A stretch of 64,000 nt of DNA from JAHFUA01 sp963808725 (lineage in GTDB: Bacteria; Acidobacteriota; Terriglobia; Terriglobales; Acidobacteriaceae), in the NCBI GenBank assembly GCA_963808725.1, contig CAWEGO010000003.1, positions 372,001-436,000 of the forward strand. The letters are read 5' to 3'. Shown one piece after another: positions 1 to 9,257 of the stretch. Below the pieces are notes generated by a model. The model saw only the letters and a program-made list of their open reading frames with translations. It was not told the origin of the DNA and ran no database searches. The position numbers and the translations under genes were made by a program. The stretch's first letter is position 1, and each line of letters opens with the position of its first letter.

Positions 1-854
1 GACTTGGGCAGTGGCAGCCCGGCCGCCATCAGGAAGGCAGGCCAGTACACGCAGTGGAAGCGCACGATCTCCTTGCCGATCATGTGCACGTCGGCAGGCC
101 AGTAGTGCGCGAACTTCTGCTGGTCTTTCTTGTCCGGCGAACCGAAGCCAATCGCGGTGCAGTAGTTGCTCAGCGCGTCCAGCCAGACGTAGATCACGTG
201 CTTGGGGTCGTCCGGCACCGGGATGCCCCACTTGATGGTGGTGCGGCTGATTGAAAGATCACGCAGCCCGCTGCGCACGAATGCCATCACCTCGTTGCGG
301 CGCGTTTCCGGGCGGATGAAGTCGGGCTGCCCGGTATAGAGCTTGAGCAGCTTGTCTTCAAAAGCCGAGAGCTTGAAGAAGTAATTTTCTTCGCTCACGG
401 TCTCGGTCGGGCGTCCGCACTCGGGGCAGGGCGAGCCGGGCGTGGCTGCGTCCACGTAGAGCTCATCGAAGACGCAGTACTGGCCGCTGTAGGAGCCTTT
501 GTAGATGTAGCCGTTGTCGCGGATGCGGCGAAACATCTCCTGCACGCCCAGCTTGTGGCGCGGTTCGGTGGTGCGGATGAAGTCGTCATAGCTGATGTTC
601 ATCCGGTTCCACAGCCCGCGGAATTCGCCGGCGATGCGGTCGGTGAGCTGCTGGGGAGTGATGCCGGCCTCGGCCGCCGAGCGCTCGATCTTCTGTCCGT
701 GCTCATCGGTGCCGGTCAAGAAGAACGTGTCGGAGCCCAGCATGCGCTGGCGGCGCGCGATGGCGTCGCAGGCGATGGTGGTGTACGCGTGCCCGATGTG
801 CGGGCGGGCGTTGACGTAGTAGATCGGGGTCGTAATGTAGAATTTACTACCCAT
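1..854 (-). CDS. metG: Methionyl-tRNA synthetase, C-terminus cut by window edge
   Basis: Class I aminoacyl-tRNA synthetase charging tRNA-Met in the cytoplasm. The reverse strand reads MGSKFYITTPIYYVNARPHI and continues with the HIGH-type ATP-binding signature (PHIGHAY), then FLTGTDEHGQK, the zinc-knuckle sequence CPECG and VIYVWLDALSNY, all characteristic of MetG. About 284 codons are present; the KMSKS loop and anticodon-binding domain lie beyond position 1. The ATG at 854 overlaps the end of larC by 8 bp on the same strand, so the two are probably translationally coupled. The frame is intact throughout the visible part. Confidence 0.95.
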   Translation of the reverse strand, partial: MGSKFYITTPIYYVNARPHIGHAYTTIACDAIARRQRMLGSDTFFLTGTDEHGQKIERSAAEAGITPQQLTDRIAGEFRGLWNRMNISYDDFIRTTEPRHKLGVQEMFRRIRDNGYIYKGSYSGQYCVFDELYVDAATPGSPCPECGRPTETVSEENYFFKLSAFEDKLLKLYTGQPDFIRPETRRNEVMAFVRSGLRDLSISRTTIKWGIPVPDDPKHVIYVWLDALSNYCTAIGFGSPDKKDQQKFAHYWPADVHMIGKEIVRFHCVYWPAFLMAAGLPLPK

Positions 855-2100
855 TCTTGCTTTCCAGGTACCGGCGCGTGGCTTCCTGCATCACCTGCTT
901 GAGCGGAACCTTGTGCTGGTTGGCGATACGGCGGCAGTCTTCATATTCCGGCGCGTAGTTCGCGATCGAGCCGTTCAGGTTCGCGACCTTCATCCGTACT
1001 TCGCCCCACGGCGTCTGGACCGCGACGGTTCGGCGAACCAGCGTCTGCCGGCGCTCCTGGCGCATGCGGATGCCGAGCGTCGTGGTCTCGCCGAAAACCA
1101 GTTTTGTCAGCCGCGGCGCGTCTTCCGGCCGCGCCAGCACCGTCAGCAGCATGCCGGGACGATTCTTCTTCATCTGTACCGGTGTGCCGAAGAACGTCGA
1201 GCGCGCCCTCGGAGAACAGCCGTTCCATCACGTAGCCAAAAACCTGCGGATTCAGGTCGTCGAGATTGGCTTCCAGAACGGCGATCGTGTCTTCGGGTAT
1301 GTCTGGAGACGCAGCAAGCTGCGTTTCTGAACCGTCACCAATGGTCAGCCGGACGACGTTGGGCTGGCCAGCAAAATCGCGCGAACCCGCGCCGTAGCCG
1401 GTGGCGGTGATCTTCATCGCAGGGAAGGGAACGAAGCGCTGGCACAGCGTCTTCACGATGGCAGCACCCGTCGGCGTGACGAGTTCTGCGTCCACACCTG
1501 AGGAATACACGGGCGCGCCGCGCAGCAGTTCGACCGTCGCCGGCGAGGGCACAGGGAACCGCCCGTGCGCGCATTCGACCGAACCGCCGCCCACGTTGAG
1601 CGGTGAGCAGACCCACTCGTCCACGCCCAGAGCGAGGCTGCCGACGGACGCGCAGACGATGTCCACGATGGCATCCACCGCGCCGACTTCGTGGAAGTGA
1701 ATCTTTTCCACGTCGGTGTCATGGATCTTGGCCTCGGCCTCGCCCAGCGCCTGGAAGATAGCCAGCGCGCGCTCTTCGGCGGCCGGCGCAATTTTCGCCT
1801 CGCGAATGATCGTGCGGATCTCGTTCAGGCCGCGGTGAGGCTGCTGATGATGATGGTGATCGTGCTGGTGCGCGTGCGATACCTGCTCGCGCGGAAGATC
1901 TTTTCGTCGCCGATCCAGACATCCACCTTGGTTGCCGCAATCCCGCTGCGGGTGACGCGCGAAATCTCCAGGCGCGCCCCGACATTGAGTGCTACCACGG
2001 TCTCCTCAAGCACGCGAGCGGGCAGGCCGGCGTCGAGCAGCGCTCCCAGGAACATGTCGCCGCTGATGCCCGAGGAGCAGTCGAGATAGGCGATGCGCAT
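847..2100 (-). CDS. larC: LarC nickel-pincer cofactor synthase, frame broken twice
   Basis: LarC (formerly DUF111) is the nickel insertase that completes the Ni-pincer nucleotide cofactor of lactate racemase-type enzymes. The ATG at 2100 begins MRIAYLDCSSGISGDM, the family N-terminus. A His-rich stretch (HAHQHDHHHHQQPH) and EKIHFHEVGAVDAIVD follow in a second frame, and MKKNRPGMLLTVLARPEDAP in a third. The first break lies near 1890 in an alternating CG run. The second lies near 1175-1185, just before TPVQMKKNRPG, which is where LarC1 and LarC2 are split in other bacteria. With both repaired, the product is about 416 residues, a normal LarC length. No larA, larB or larE is visible. The first break is probably a sequence error; the second may be genuine recoding. 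Confidence 0.8.
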
Positions 2101-2190
2101 GGCAAACACTCCGCGTAGCCGGCGGGGAGACAAACTTTCATGATAGGGAAGCGGGTGCCTCGCGGTCAAACCGGGGCGCTCCGATGCGTT

Positions 2191-2199
2191 TGCTATAAT
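2191..2199 (+). promoter_or_regulatory. Extended -10 promoter of argS
   Basis: TGCTATAAT matches an extended sigma-70 -10 element, about 38 bp before the GTG start of argS. No convincing -35 hexamer lies 16-18 bp upstream, as expected for extended -10 promoters. Confidence 0.55.
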
Positions 2200-2236
2200 C
2201 GGTTTTTTCTCAGCGACTTACGAAGGCTCCCCGAGA

Positions 2237-4195
2237 GTGTATCTGCAATTTCAGAAGCGTCTCGCCGAGCGCGTGCGCGGTTTTCTGCGCGAGAAGTACC
2301 AGCTCGACCTGCCCACGATTGTGGTCGAGCAGCCGCCGAGCACCCAGTTCGGCGAATACGCGCTGCCGCTGTCGTTCGAGCTGGCCAAGAAGCTGCGCAA
2401 GCCGCCGCGCAAGATTGCGGAGGAGATTGTCGCCGGGCTGGGCGTGGTGCCTGGGTTTGAGAAGCTGGAAGTCGCGGGGGCGGGATACATCAACGCCCAC
2501 GTAAACCGAGGCGAAATGGCCGCGGCGCTCGCCGCCGAAAGCCCGGAGACGCCACAAGTCGCAGGCAAGATCCTGGTCGAGCACACCAGCATCAATCCCA
2601 ATAAGGCGGCACATATAGGGCACCTGCGCAACGCCATCCTGGGCGACACCTTCGTGCGGCTGCTGCGCTCCCATGGCCGCTCGGTGGATGTGCAGAACTA
2701 CATCGACAACACCGGCGTGCAGGTGGCGGACGTGATCGTCGGCTTCGTCCACCTGGAGAAGAAGTCGCGGGCCGAAATTGAAGGGTTAATCGCTTCCGAC
2801 CCGCGGTTCGATTACACCTGCTGGGATCTCTACGCCCGCGTCACGCACTGGTACGAGCAGGACAAAGCCAACCTCAAAGTCCGTCTAGACACGCTGCATG
2901 CCATTGAGCAGGGCGGCAACGAGCTGGCCGCGATTGCCGACGCGATCTCGACCTCTGTCCTGCGCCGTCATCTCGAAACCATGCAGCGGCTGGACGTTGA
3001 ATATGACTTCCTCCCGCGTGAGAGCGAAATCCTCCACCTGCATTTCTGGGACATGGCGTTCCGGCAGATGAAGGAAAAAGGCGTGCTGTACCTCGAGACC
3101 GAGGGCAAGAACCAGGGCTGCTGGGTGATGGAGCGCGGCGGGCTGGACAGGCGCCAGGCGGAAACGCCCGAAGAAGCCGAGCAGAATCAGAAGGTGATCG
3201 TCCGCTCGAACGGCACCGTCACTTACGTCGGCAAGGACATCGCCTACCACCTGTGGAAGTTCGGCCTGCTGGGGCGCGACTTCGGCTATCGCCGCTTCTA
3301 CCGCTATCCCGACGGGCGCGAGTGCTGGATCTCGGCGGAGCAGGGCGAGCCTGACCACCCGCACTTCGGCGATGTCTCCGAAATCTACAACGTGATCGAC
3401 TCACGCCAGCAGGACGCGCAGAACAATGTTATCGAGGCGTTGCGGGCGCTGGGCTATACCGAACAGGCCGGGCACTACACGCATTTTTCCTACGACATGG
3501 TCGCGCTCACCCCGCGTTGCGCGCAGGAACTGGGCTATCAGCTCGCCGAAGACGACTGGGTCAAGCCCTACATCGAGATTTCCGGCCGGCGAGGCTTCGG
3601 CGTTAAGGCCGATGATCTGATCGACACCCTGATCGCTTCCGCACAAAAAGAAGTGGACAGCCGCCATCCCGCGCTGGACAAAGCCGAACGCACGCGCATC
3701 GCCACCCAGATCGCCATCGGCGCACTGCGCTACTTCATGCTGAAGTTCACCAAGAACTCGGTGATCGCCTTCGACTTCCGCGAGGCGCTCAGCTTCGAGG
3801 GCGAGACCGGACCCTACGCGCAGTACGCGGTCGTGCGCGCCACCAACATCTTCCGCAAAGCGTGCGTAGAGCCGGAAGCGGCGCTGGCCGAGAACATCGA
3901 TTACGCGAGCTTTTTTTCAGGCGAGACGGGGAACGAGATTTGGGAGCTCTGGCTGACGGCGTCGCGCTTTTCGCAGGTGGTCGAGCAGTGCATCGCTACC
4001 ACCGAGCCGGCGCACATGGCCAAATACGCGTTTCAACTGGCGCAGGTGTTCAACAACTTCTACCACCGGCATCACATCCTGACCGAGCCGCACGAGGGAC
4101 GGAAGAAATTCCTGATGGCGACGGCTGCAGTGGCTCGTCGGGAGTTGATACGGGCGCTCGAGGTGATGGGGATTACGGTCCCGCCAGTCATGTGA
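2237..4195 (+). CDS. argS: Arginyl-tRNA synthetase
   Basis: Charges tRNA-Arg. The 652-residue product has the N-terminal additional domain (STQFGEYALPLSFELAKKL), the class I HIGH motif within AAHIGHLRNAILGD near residue 130, SFEGETGPYAQYA of the catalytic core, and a C-terminal DALR-type anticodon-binding domain ending LGITVPPVM-like (EVMGITVPPVM). The length is at the upper end of the family because of an expanded catalytic region around residues 320-400. GTG is the start codon; it is the first in-frame start after the TATAAT promoter. The gene is monocistronic and divergent from larC/metG. Confidence 0.95.
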   Translation: MYLQFQKRLAERVRGFLREKYQLDLPTIVVEQPPSTQFGEYALPLSFELAKKLRKPPRKIAEEIVAGLGVVPGFEKLEVAGAGYINAHVNRGEMAAALAAESPETPQVAGKILVEHTSINPNKAAHIGHLRNAILGDTFVRLLRSHGRSVDVQNYIDNTGVQVADVIVGFVHLEKKSRAEIEGLIASDPRFDYTCWDLYARVTHWYEQDKANLKVRLDTLHAIEQGGNELAAIADAISTSVLRRHLETMQRLDVEYDFLPRESEILHLHFWDMAFRQMKEKGVLYLETEGKNQGCWVMERGGLDRRQAETPEEAEQNQKVIVRSNGTVTYVGKDIAYHLWKFGLLGRDFGYRRFYRYPDGRECWISAEQGEPDHPHFGDVSEIYNVIDSRQQDAQNNVIEALRALGYTEQAGHYTHFSYDMVALTPRCAQELGYQLAEDDWVKPYIEISGRRGFGVKADDLIDTLIASAQKEVDSRHPALDKAERTRIATQIAIGALRYFMLKFTKNSVIAFDFREALSFEGETGPYAQYAVVRATNIFRKACVEPEAALAENIDYASFFSGETGNEIWELWLTASRFSQVVEQCIATTEPAHMAKYAFQLAQVFNNFYHRHHILTEPHEGRKKFLMATAAVARRELIRALEVMGITVPPVM

Positions 4196-4207
4196 ACTTC
4201 CTTTCGC

Positions 4208-4383
4208 CGCAGATCAACGCGGATCAACGCGGTTCGGGTTCAGCCTGGCAACGCTACAATCGACGTTCTCTCCACTCCCTGTATTGGGATAACTATCATT
4301 GTCGAGATTCTTCGCTTCGCTCAGAATGACAGTTGCAGAGAGCGTGAGCCCGATCCGCGTTTATCCGCGTGCATCCGCGGCGG
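4208..4383. repeat. Intergenic repeats between argS and pepA
   Basis: Three short elements fill this gap. At 4208-4233 and 4351-4383 are copies of a word built from ATCCGCGTTTATCCGCG and its reverse complement. At 4297-4331 lies GATTCTTCGCTTCGCTCAGA, a palindromic element related to those at 33.8, 34.8, 38.3 and 41 kb. No coding potential is seen. Confidence 0.6.
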
Positions 4384-4388
4384 AGAAG

Positions 4389-5894
4389 TCACCCCGCCAT
4401 GTCCTTCACAAACTCCACAATCGAGCGCACGGCGATGCCGCTCGGCCCCTGCGCGATCCAGCTCTTGTTCTCTTCCGTCCAAGCGGTGCCGGCGATGTCG
4501 AGGTGGATCCAGGGCGTGTCCTCGACAAACTCTTTCAGGAACATGGCCGCGGTGACGGCGCCGCCGTAGCGCCCGCCGGTGTTCTTGATGTCGGCGATGC
4601 CGGAGCGGATCAGCTCGCGATATTCCTCGTCCAGCGGCATGCGCCACATCTTCTCGCCGGCGCGGCGCTCGGCCTGCTCGAAGCGTGAGTACATCTCATC
4701 GTTATTGGCGAAGACGCCGGCGTTCACGCCGCCCAGGGCCACGACAACCGCGCCGGTCAGGGTGGCGGCGTCGATCAGGTGGGTAGCGCCGAGCTGGCGC
4801 GCGTAGGCGAGACCGTCGGCCAGCACCAGCCGGCCTTCGGCGTCAGTATTGATGATCTCGATTGACTTGCCGCTCATCGCAATCTGCACGTCGCCCGGCT
4901 TCTGCGCCTTTCCAGACGGCATGTTCTCGGTGGCGCAGACGATGCCGACGACTTTGATCTTCGGCTGGAGCAGGGCGATGGCACGCATGGCGCCCAGCAT
5001 GGCGGCGCCTCCTGCCATGTCGTACTTCATTTTCTCCATGCCGTCGGCGGCCTTGATGGAGATGCCGCCGGAATCGAAGGTGATCCCTTTGCCGACCAGG
5101 CCAAGCACCGGCTGCTCCGGCGCACCCGGCGGGGAATATCGTGTAACGATCAGTTGCGCAGGCTCGTCGGAGCCCTGGGCCACGCTCCAGAAAGCGCCCA
5201 TCTTGAGTTCGCGGATTTTTTCCGGGCCGAACACCTCGATCGCCAAGTACGGCGAGTTGACCTCCGCCACCATCTTGCGGGCGCGCTCGGCGAGCATGGT
5301 TGGGGTCAGGCGGTTGCCGGGCTCGTTGACCAGTTCGCGCGTGAAGTTCTGCGAATCGCCTACGACGAGCGCTTCGGCGAGCGCCTTCTCGATCGCGCCG
5401 CGATCGGCACCGGCGGGCGCGAGCAGTGTGATCTCGCGGATCAGCTGGTCCTTGCGATCGCTCTTGTACGTATCGGGATCGAAGTTGCCGACGTACGCGC
5501 CTTCGACCGCGGCCTTCACCGCGTCGGGGGCTTCCGACGCCATGTCGGGCAGCAAGAAGGCCAGCGAGCGAATCTGCTTGGGCTTGAGGAAGCGGACGGC
5601 CGTACCCGCCAGCTTGCGCAGCTCGGCCAGGGAAAAATTCTTCGCTTTGCCGCCGCCGACCAGCAGCAGCCGGCGCGCCTTGAGCCCCGTCGGCCGGTGG
5701 ACCACGACGGTCTCGAACATCTTTCCCGAAACCTCGCCGCTGGTGAGCAGATCAGAGGCGGTGTTTTGGATAGCCTGGTTGCCGCCCAGCACCACCGGCG
5801 CGGGCTTGTCTTTTTCGCCCTGGTCCACGACGACGACGGCCAGGCATTCGGTTTCCACCTCAGCAGGATTGGAGTAGGAGAGCGTTGTCTTCAT
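4389..5894 (-). CDS. pepA: Leucyl (cytosol) aminopeptidase, M17 family
   Basis: Removes N-terminal amino acids from peptides using two metal ions. The 501-residue protein has the N-terminal macro-like domain (to about residue 170) and the M17 catalytic domain, with GKGITFDSGGISIK (metal-binding Lys/Asp) and the family signature NTDAEGRLVLADGLAYA. The C-terminus, TPWIHLDIAGTAWTEENKSW, is also typical. Length and frame are normal for PepA. It is flanked on both sides by the same ATCCGCG repeat family. In some bacteria PepA also binds DNA in site-specific recombination; nothing here bears on that. Confidence 0.95.
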   Translation of the reverse strand: MKTTLSYSNPAEVETECLAVVVVDQGEKDKPAPVVLGGNQAIQNTASDLLTSGEVSGKMFETVVVHRPTGLKARRLLLVGGGKAKNFSLAELRKLAGTAVRFLKPKQIRSLAFLLPDMASEAPDAVKAAVEGAYVGNFDPDTYKSDRKDQLIREITLLAPAGADRGAIEKALAEALVVGDSQNFTRELVNEPGNRLTPTMLAERARKMVAEVNSPYLAIEVFGPEKIRELKMGAFWSVAQGSDEPAQLIVTRYSPPGAPEQPVLGLVGKGITFDSGGISIKAADGMEKMKYDMAGGAAMLGAMRAIALLQPKIKVVGIVCATENMPSGKAQKPGDVQIAMSGKSIEIINTDAEGRLVLADGLAYARQLGATHLIDAATLTGAVVVALGGVNAGVFANNDEMYSRFEQAERRAGEKMWRMPLDEEYRELIRSGIADIKNTGGRYGGAVTAAMFLKEFVEDTPWIHLDIAGTAWTEENKSWIAQGPSGIAVRSIVEFVKDMAG

Positions 5895-5938
5895 CGGTCG
5901 GCCTCAGGCTGAATGGATTCTCCGCCGCGGATTCACGC

Positions 5939-5997
5939 GACTGAACGCGGATTTTAGGATTGATTTCGATCCGCGTCCATCCGCGTTTATCTGCGCG
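5939..5997. repeat. ATCCGCG word repeat upstream of pepA
   Basis: The sequence GATCCGCGTCCATCCGCG followed by TTTATCTGCG (5969-5997), with an inverted partial copy GACTGAACGCGGAT just before it, belongs to the family found after argS. It fills the gap between pepA and smpB. Confidence 0.6.
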
Positions 5998-6005
5998 AAA
6001 TGAAT

Positions 6006-6542
6006 TCAAATGTTTCCCGCTTTCCGGCTGCGCACGATAGCTTCGCGGGCTTCGCGGTCGGCGGTGCGGCGGCGCTCGGTCTCGCGTTTGTCCCAGAGCT
6101 GCTTGCCGCGGGCCAGCGCCAGCTCGACTTTGACCCTGCCGTTCTTGAAGTACAAGCGGGTGGGGATCAGCGTCAGCCCTTTTTGCTGGGTTTGGCCTGT
6201 AAGTTTTCGGAGTTCGCCCTTGTGCACCAGCAACTTGCGGGTGCGCGTGGCTTCGTGCTGCGCGTACCCGGCGTTCTCGTAGGGTCCGATGTGAGCGTTG
6301 AGCAGCCACAGTTCTCCGTCCTTCACCAGTCCATAGGCGTCCTTCAGGTTGGCTCGTCCGTTGCGAATTGACTTAACCTCAGTGCCATGCAGGGCAATTC
6401 CGGCTTCGAAGCGCTCCTGCAGGTGATAGTTGTGAGAGGCGGCCCGGTTGACGGCGGCATCGCGCTCCCCCTTGGCGGTGGGGTCGCGGCGAGGCTGCTT
6501 TTCCGGGTTTGGCCGGACCTGGTGCGTGGGCTGGCGTGCCAT
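6006..6542 (-). CDS. smpB: SsrA-binding protein SmpB
   Basis: Binds tmRNA and delivers it to stalled ribosomes for trans-translation. Core motifs are ALHGTEVKSIRNGRANLKDA, ENAGYAQHEATRTRKLLVHK and the C-terminal basic tail with GKQLWDKRETERRR, which occupies the mRNA channel. The ATG at 6542 gives 178 residues; an upstream ATG at 6575 would add 11. The chosen start has AGG six bases upstream and a basic N-terminal extension (MARQPTHQVRPNPEKQ) of about 25 residues before the core, which is longer than in E. coli. The ssrA gene is not in the window. Confidence 0.93.
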   Translation of the reverse strand: MARQPTHQVRPNPEKQPRRDPTAKGERDAAVNRAASHNYHLQERFEAGIALHGTEVKSIRNGRANLKDAYGLVKDGELWLLNAHIGPYENAGYAQHEATRTRKLLVHKGELRKLTGQTQQKGLTLIPTRLYFKNGRVKVELALARGKQLWDKRETERRRTADREAREAIVRSRKAGNI

Positions 6543-6664
6543 GCGGACCTGGTCTCTCCCCGCAAGAACTAACATGCTAGCACAGTTGAAGATAGCGACC
6601 CCAAACGCCCCATCACGCCAAGATCGGGCAGCACCGGGACCCCGGCAACCGGCTGCGGAACTGG

Positions 6665-6673
6665 TGCTATAAT
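6665..6673 (+). promoter_or_regulatory. Extended -10 promoter of the secretin gene
   Basis: TGCTATAAT, the same nonamer as before argS, lies about 100 bp upstream of the secretin start and downstream of divergent smpB. This leaves a long 5' leader (about 6680-6774) ending in a strong AAGGAG ribosome-binding site. Confidence 0.5.
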
Positions 6674-6774
6674 CTCAGCCTCACGCCATTCAAAAAACGG
6701 CGAGATTTTAGCCGAAAGACGGGGTTTCCTCCTGTGTGCATTAGAGCGGCAACTCGACCCGACCAAGGAGTCCA

Positions 6775-9099
6775 ATGAGTCGCTTCCAACGGGCTGCAAC
6801 GCTGATTTTTGCCTTCATCCTACTGTTCCCAGCAGCCGCACTCGCTGATCAGGCCAAGAAGCTTTTCAACGAGGGTAAAGCTGCGGAGGCGCGCGAGAAT
6901 TACGAGGTTGCCTACGATCTGTATAGCAAAGCCTTCAACTTGAAGCCCGCCGATATCTCCTACAAAGCCGCGGTTATTCGCATGCGGTTCCTGGCGGCCA
7001 CCTCCTACGTGCACCGCGGGCAGAAGTTGCGGGACGACGGCAAGCTCGAGGACGCGCTCGTGCTGTTCGAGAAGGCCTACGTGATTGATCCATCCAGCTT
7101 TATCGCGCAGCAGGAGATCCGCAAGACCCGGGCCATGATCGATGCCAAGAGCGGCGGCGGAGGCGCCAAGATCGAGTCCTCGCCGACCCGCAAGCGCCTG
7201 GAGCAAGCGCAGGGACCGGTCGAACTAGCCCCCATCTCCAACGTCCCCATCACGCTCAAGCTGACCGAAGACAGCAAGGTAATCTACCAGACCATCGGCA
7301 AGCTGGCGGGGCTCAACGTGCTGTTCGATCCCGACTATACCTCGCGCCGGATTTCGGTCGAGCTCAATGGGGTTACGCTCGATCAAGCGTTGCAGGTGCT
7401 GGCCATGGAGTCCAAGACTTTTTGGCGCCCGGTCACGCCCAACACCATCTTCGTGGCCAGCGACACCATCGCCAAGCGCAAGGAGCTGGAGCAGAACGTC
7501 ATCAAGACCTTTTACCTGACCAACGTCTCGCTGCCCACCGAAATGCAGGACATGGTGAATGCCATCCGCAGCATCCTGGAAGTCAGCCGCATCCAGCAGT
7601 TGCCCACGCAGAAAGCCATCGTCGTGCGCGGCACTCCCGACCAGGTTGCCTTGGCGGAGAAGCTGATTTACGACATCGATAGGGCCAAACCCGAGGTGGT
7701 CATTGATGTGATGGTGATGACGGTGACCACCGACGTGACCCGCGACTTGGGCATTGTGCCGCCGGGCAGCGCCAGCGTCGCCCTGCAGGGCACCAGCACC
7801 ACCACCACGAGCACCACCGGCGTCACCTCCACGACAGGCGCTACGACGACCCCGAATACTCTGGTTCTGAACCAGTTCGCCAACCTGACGGCCAATGATT
7901 TCCTGGTGACCATCCCACAGGCGACGGCGAATTTCGTGTTCAGCAACGCCGGGACCAAGATCATCCAGAGCCCGCGCATCCGCGCCTCGGATAATCAGAA
8001 GGCATCGCTGAAGATCGGCGACCGCGTGCCGGTGGCCACTGGCTCGTTCCAGCCCGGCATCGGCGGCGTCGGTATCAACCCCCTGGTCAATACCCAATTC
8101 CAGTACATCGACGTCGGCGTGAACGTGGACATCACGCCGCAGGTGCACGCCAACCGCGAAATTTCCATGAAGGTCAGCATCGACGTGTCCGAGGTGGACT
8201 CTTATGTCAGCATCGGCGGCATCTCGCAGCCGGTGATCGGGCAGCGCAAGATCGAGCACGAGGTTCGCCTCAAGGAAGGTGAAGTCAGCCTGATGGGCGG
8301 GATCCTGCAGGATCAAGACATCAAGAACTGGAGCGGCATCCCCGGCCTAGGACAGATCCCGCTTCTGAAGTACCTGTTCGCCAGCGAGCACACCGAGAAG
8401 CAGCATAGCGAGATCGTGTTCGCTCTGATTCCCCACATCGTCCGCGGGCAGGAGCTGAGCGAACTGAACGAAAGGGCCCTGGACGTGGGTACCGGGACAT
8501 CCATCGAGCTGCGCCGCAAGATCGAGAGCCCGGGCGGCGGCGCTCCGCAGGGCAGCGCATTTTCGCCCAGGAGCGGCGAGTCGCGGCCAGCGAGCGCGGC
8601 GCAAGCGCAAAATGTGCCGGCACCCGCTCCCGCCACTGCGGCAATGCCGCCTCAGCAACCTGCCAACCCAGCAGCCGCCTCCAACGCCATCGCTTTCACC
8701 TTCGATCCGCCCACCGCTTCGCAAGCGACCGGAAGCACTTTTCCTGTAAACGTGATGCTCAGCGGCGGCCAGGATGTCTTTTCGGTTCCCCTGCAGATCA
8801 GCTACGATCCCAAGCTGCTGCAGTTGGTGAACGTCTCTAACGGTTCGTTCCTGTCGCAGGATGGCCAGCCGGTGGCGCTGGTGCATCGTGACGATCCCTC
8901 CAGCGGCATGCTGCAAGTGACCGCAAGCCGCCCGCCCTCCTCCGGCGGCCTCTCCGGACAGGGCACGGTGCTGACCTTGACCTTCCTGGCCAAATCACCG
9001 GGGCAGGGGACGGTGGCCATCACCCGGCCCGGGGCGCGCAACTCCAGTGGCCAGGTGATCCCGGCATCGGGAGGACAGGCCAGCGTTACCGTCCATTGA
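6775..9099 (+). CDS. Secretin (PilQ/GspD-type) with N-terminal TPRs and C-terminal cohesin-like domain
   Basis: Outer-membrane multimeric channel of a type IV pilus or type II secretion-like system. In order: a signal peptide (residues 1-25), two TPR-like repeats (about 25-125), an STN-like domain (about 165-230), a secretin N1-type domain (about 240-305), a Thr/Ser-rich insertion (about 335-360), then the secretin barrel with VEVRLKEGEVSLMGGIL-like sequence and the hallmark IPGLGQIPLLKYLFAS. After a Pro/Ala linker (about 575-635) the last 135 residues resemble a cohesin fold (FPVNVMLSGGQDVFSVPLQI and YDPKLLQLVNV). AAGGAG lies seven bases before the ATG. Two pseudopilin genes follow; no ATPase or inner-membrane platform gene is nearby. 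Confidence 0.88.
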   Translation: MSRFQRAATLIFAFILLFPAAALADQAKKLFNEGKAAEARENYEVAYDLYSKAFNLKPADISYKAAVIRMRFLAATSYVHRGQKLRDDGKLEDALVLFEKAYVIDPSSFIAQQEIRKTRAMIDAKSGGGGAKIESSPTRKRLEQAQGPVELAPISNVPITLKLTEDSKVIYQTIGKLAGLNVLFDPDYTSRRISVELNGVTLDQALQVLAMESKTFWRPVTPNTIFVASDTIAKRKELEQNVIKTFYLTNVSLPTEMQDMVNAIRSILEVSRIQQLPTQKAIVVRGTPDQVALAEKLIYDIDRAKPEVVIDVMVMTVTTDVTRDLGIVPPGSASVALQGTSTTTTSTTGVTSTTGATTTPNTLVLNQFANLTANDFLVTIPQATANFVFSNAGTKIIQSPRIRASDNQKASLKIGDRVPVATGSFQPGIGGVGINPLVNTQFQYIDVGVNVDITPQVHANREISMKVSIDVSEVDSYVSIGGISQPVIGQRKIEHEVRLKEGEVSLMGGILQDQDIKNWSGIPGLGQIPLLKYLFASEHTEKQHSEIVFALIPHIVRGQELSELNERALDVGTGTSIELRRKIESPGGGAPQGSAFSPRSGESRPASAAQAQNVPAPAPATAAMPPQQPANPAAASNAIAFTFDPPTASQATGSTFPVNVMLSGGQDVFSVPLQISYDPKLLQLVNVSNGSFLSQDGQPVALVHRDDPSSGMLQVTASRPPSSGGLSGQGTVLTLTFLAKSPGQGTVAITRPGARNSSGQVIPASGGQASVTVH

Positions 9100-9104
9100 T
9101 GTGA

Positions 9105-9235
9105 ATACCAAGTACCAAGTGCCAAGACCGTGTAGCGAGGTCCGACTACGGAGTACCGAGTTTCAGTACTTGGTTACTTGGTGCTCGGTACTGTCGGCAC
9201 TTGGTACTGTCGGTACTTGGTGCTCAGTACGCAGA
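9105..9235. repeat. Tandem TACTTGGTACT-type words
   Basis: Imperfect direct and inverted copies of TACCAAGTACCAAG and its complement TACTTGGTACTCGGTAC fill nearly all the space between the secretin and the first pseudopilin. Such sequence can form several alternative hairpins. No gene is present. Confidence 0.7.
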
Positions 9236-9242
9236 CCGGGAC

Positions 9243-9251
9243 TGCTAGAAT
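9243..9251 (+). promoter_or_regulatory. Extended -10 (TGCTAGAAT) immediately before pseudopilin ATG
   Basis: TGCTAGAAT ends only six bases before the ATG at 9258, so initiation at the usual distance would start the mRNA at or next to the start codon. The transcript could be leaderless, or a downstream start may be used. Confidence 0.35.
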
Positions 9252-9257
9252 AAGCCT

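Noticed and set aside
9105..9235. CRISPR array
   Set aside because: The repeat words are 7-12 bases and directly adjacent, with no uniform spacers and no cas genes.
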